From: CAZFZT01 sp964523675
Lineage (GTDB): Bacteria > Planctomycetota > Phycisphaerae > Phycisphaerales > SM1A02
Length of the DNA: 5,387 bases
Assembly (NCBI GenBank): GCA_964523675.1
Contig: CAZFZT010000134.1
Span: 1 to 5,387, forward strand
Direction: 5' to 3'
The notes beneath the pieces were generated by a model, which was not told the DNA's origin, did no database searches, and saw nothing but the letters and a program-made list of their open reading frames with translations. This document shows, one piece after another, positions 4,727 to 5,387 of this stretch. Position numbers and translations under genes: made by a program. Every line of letters begins with the position of its first letter. The stretch's first letter is position 1.

Positions 4727-4771
4727 TGTGCTTCCGGCAAACGAGCATCGGTTCGATCAGCTGCGATTGGC

Positions 4772-4795
4772 TTGGGACCACAGTCTGGGCCCCAA
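4772..4795 (+). terminator. Imperfect hairpin after dxs, possible terminator
   Basis: TTGGG (4772-4776) pairs with CCCAA (4791-4795). After one A/C mismatch, CC (4778-4779) pairs with GG (4788-4789), leaving an eight-base loop. The hairpin lies 45 bases past the dxs stop and before the next promoter, the expected place for a terminator. No T-run follows directly, so any termination would be weak or Rho-assisted. Confidence 0.35.
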
Positions 4796-4824
4796 CCTGT
4801 GCGAGCAACATCTAGAAAAAAGTC

Positions 4825-4853
4825 TTGGCCGGCGAGCAGACTCACGGTACAAT
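4825..4853 (+). promoter_or_regulatory. Sigma-70-type promoter of the FG-GAP protein gene
   Basis: TTGGCC (4825-4830) matches four of six -35 bases. It is followed by exactly 17 bases and TACAAT (4848-4853), which matches five of six -10 bases. An A-rich stretch (4814-4821) just before the -35 could act as an UP element. The predicted start near 4860 leaves a leader of about 18 bases carrying the Shine-Dalgarno GGAGGA at 4864-4869. This is the best-formed housekeeping-type promoter in the window, and it makes the downstream gene independent of dxs. Confidence 0.6.
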
Positions 4854-4877
4854 CGCGGCTCGTGGAGGAAGTTCGAC

Positions 4878-5387
4878 ATGACCCGAATGCACATGCACGC
4901 GCTTTGTCTGGCAGCCATCGCCATCCTGAACTGTCGCGCCTCGGCACAATGGATCACCTTTGAGCATCAGACGTCGTCTCGCCTCATCGCAGCGCCTTCT
5001 GTCGGCTCCGGCGATACGCAGGAGAAGGATTATGCATGGGGCGATCTTGACAATGATGGATGGATTGATCTTGTGGTCGTGCGCAAGCAGCCGGGTTCGA
5101 CAATGGGAGCGCGCCCAAACGTGCTGTTCATGAATGAGAACGGCGTGCTAGTCGATCGCACTTCGAACTATGGAGCTGCGTCGGATGTCCAAGGCGACAA
5201 CGGCTTTCTCACGCCGACCAATGACCGCGACGTCGTGGTCATCGATCTTCAGAACGACGGCTGGCGCGATGTGGTAACCTCGACCACACTTTCAGAAGGC
5301 ACGCCGAAGCATATCTCGCACCCGCGCGTCTATGTCAATCTCGCACTTGCAGAAGGTTCCTGGCAGGGCCTGCGCTTCGAGCATGAG
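4878..5387 (+). CDS. Secreted FG-GAP/VCBS-repeat (beta-propeller) protein, N-terminal part
   Basis: The frame from the ATG at 4878 is open for 170 codons to the window edge. Residues 1-23 are a signal peptide (hydrophobic LCLAAIAIL, cleavage after RASA before QW), so the protein is exported. C19 sits in ILNC, a poor lipobox because of the N, so signal peptidase I is more likely. The mature part has two FG-GAP/VCBS-type units. The first is YAWGDLDNDGWIDLVVV (52-68), followed by a strand NVLFMNENGVLVDRT. The second is DVVVIDLQNDGWRDVVT (118-134), followed by VYVNLA. The loops DLDNDGWID and DLQNDGWRD resemble calcium-binding D-x-D-x-D-G loops of integrin-alpha-type propellers; the second has Q in place of one acidic residue. 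Relatives include ASPIC/UnbV- and CRTAC1-like proteins, abundant in planctomycetes. The ligand is unknown. GGAGGA at 4864-4869 lies eight bases before the ATG, which supports the start. The C-terminus is missing only because the window ends. Confidence 0.85.
   Translation, partial: MTRMHMHALCLAAIAILNCRASAQWITFEHQTSSRLIAAPSVGSGDTQEKDYAWGDLDNDGWIDLVVVRKQPGSTMGARPNVLFMNENGVLVDRTSNYGAASDVQGDNGFLTPTNDRDVVVIDLQNDGWRDVVTSTTLSEGTPKHISHPRVYVNLALAEGSWQGLRFEHE

Overview
The window is GC-rich bacterial chromosomal DNA with six genes that can be supported. Two of them are cut by the window ends. The mix is a small solitary LuxR-type regulator of the SPHTV type, an IspA-Dxs pair, Sec-exported proteins cleaved before AQ or AHAQ-like sites, and a repeat block inside ispA that looks like planctomycete-type intergenic repeats. 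Together these suggest a member of the Planctomycetota, perhaps Phycisphaerae-like. That placement is inferred from protein style and is not proven by a marker gene.

Left part, minus strand (1-578). A 43-residue N-terminus of an exported protein runs off the left edge. About 120 bases upstream of it on the same strand is a ~108 aa stand-alone LuxR/GerE helix-turn-helix protein, so the two could be co-transcribed.

Divergent intergenic region (579-1005). This stretch has no convincing gene but many signals: two dyads and a weak sigma-70-like promoter facing luxR, and a well-spaced sigma-54 (-24/-12) candidate facing right. The sigma-54 site would start a ~75-base leader with two small hairpins, the second reaching a very strong Shine-Dalgarno. 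That leader precedes a small heat-shock protein (Hsp20) gene at 1006-1449.

Central part, plus strand (1483-4726). ispA (short-chain polyprenyl diphosphate synthase, most like farnesyl diphosphate synthase) is followed by dxs (1-deoxy-D-xylulose-5-phosphate synthase). They supply the last shared prenyl chain-elongation step and the first committed MEP-pathway step of isoprenoid synthesis, and the order matches the ispA-dxs arrangement of enterobacteria. IspA carries an in-frame low-complexity insertion of about 43 residues made largely of short tandem repeats. Its true start is uncertain. Dxs is full length with the known catalytic residues, but the thiamine-diphosphate motif reads GDA instead of GDG.

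Right end (4727-5387). A probable hairpin follows dxs. A good sigma-70 promoter (TTGGCC, 17-base spacer, TACAAT) then drives the N-terminal part of a secreted FG-GAP/VCBS beta-propeller protein that runs off the right edge.

I see no mobile element, CRISPR array or RNA gene, and nothing I would call a wholly new system. The most interesting points are the repeat-built insertion in ispA, the sigma-54/leader arrangement before hsp20, and the conflicting evidence for the IspA start.
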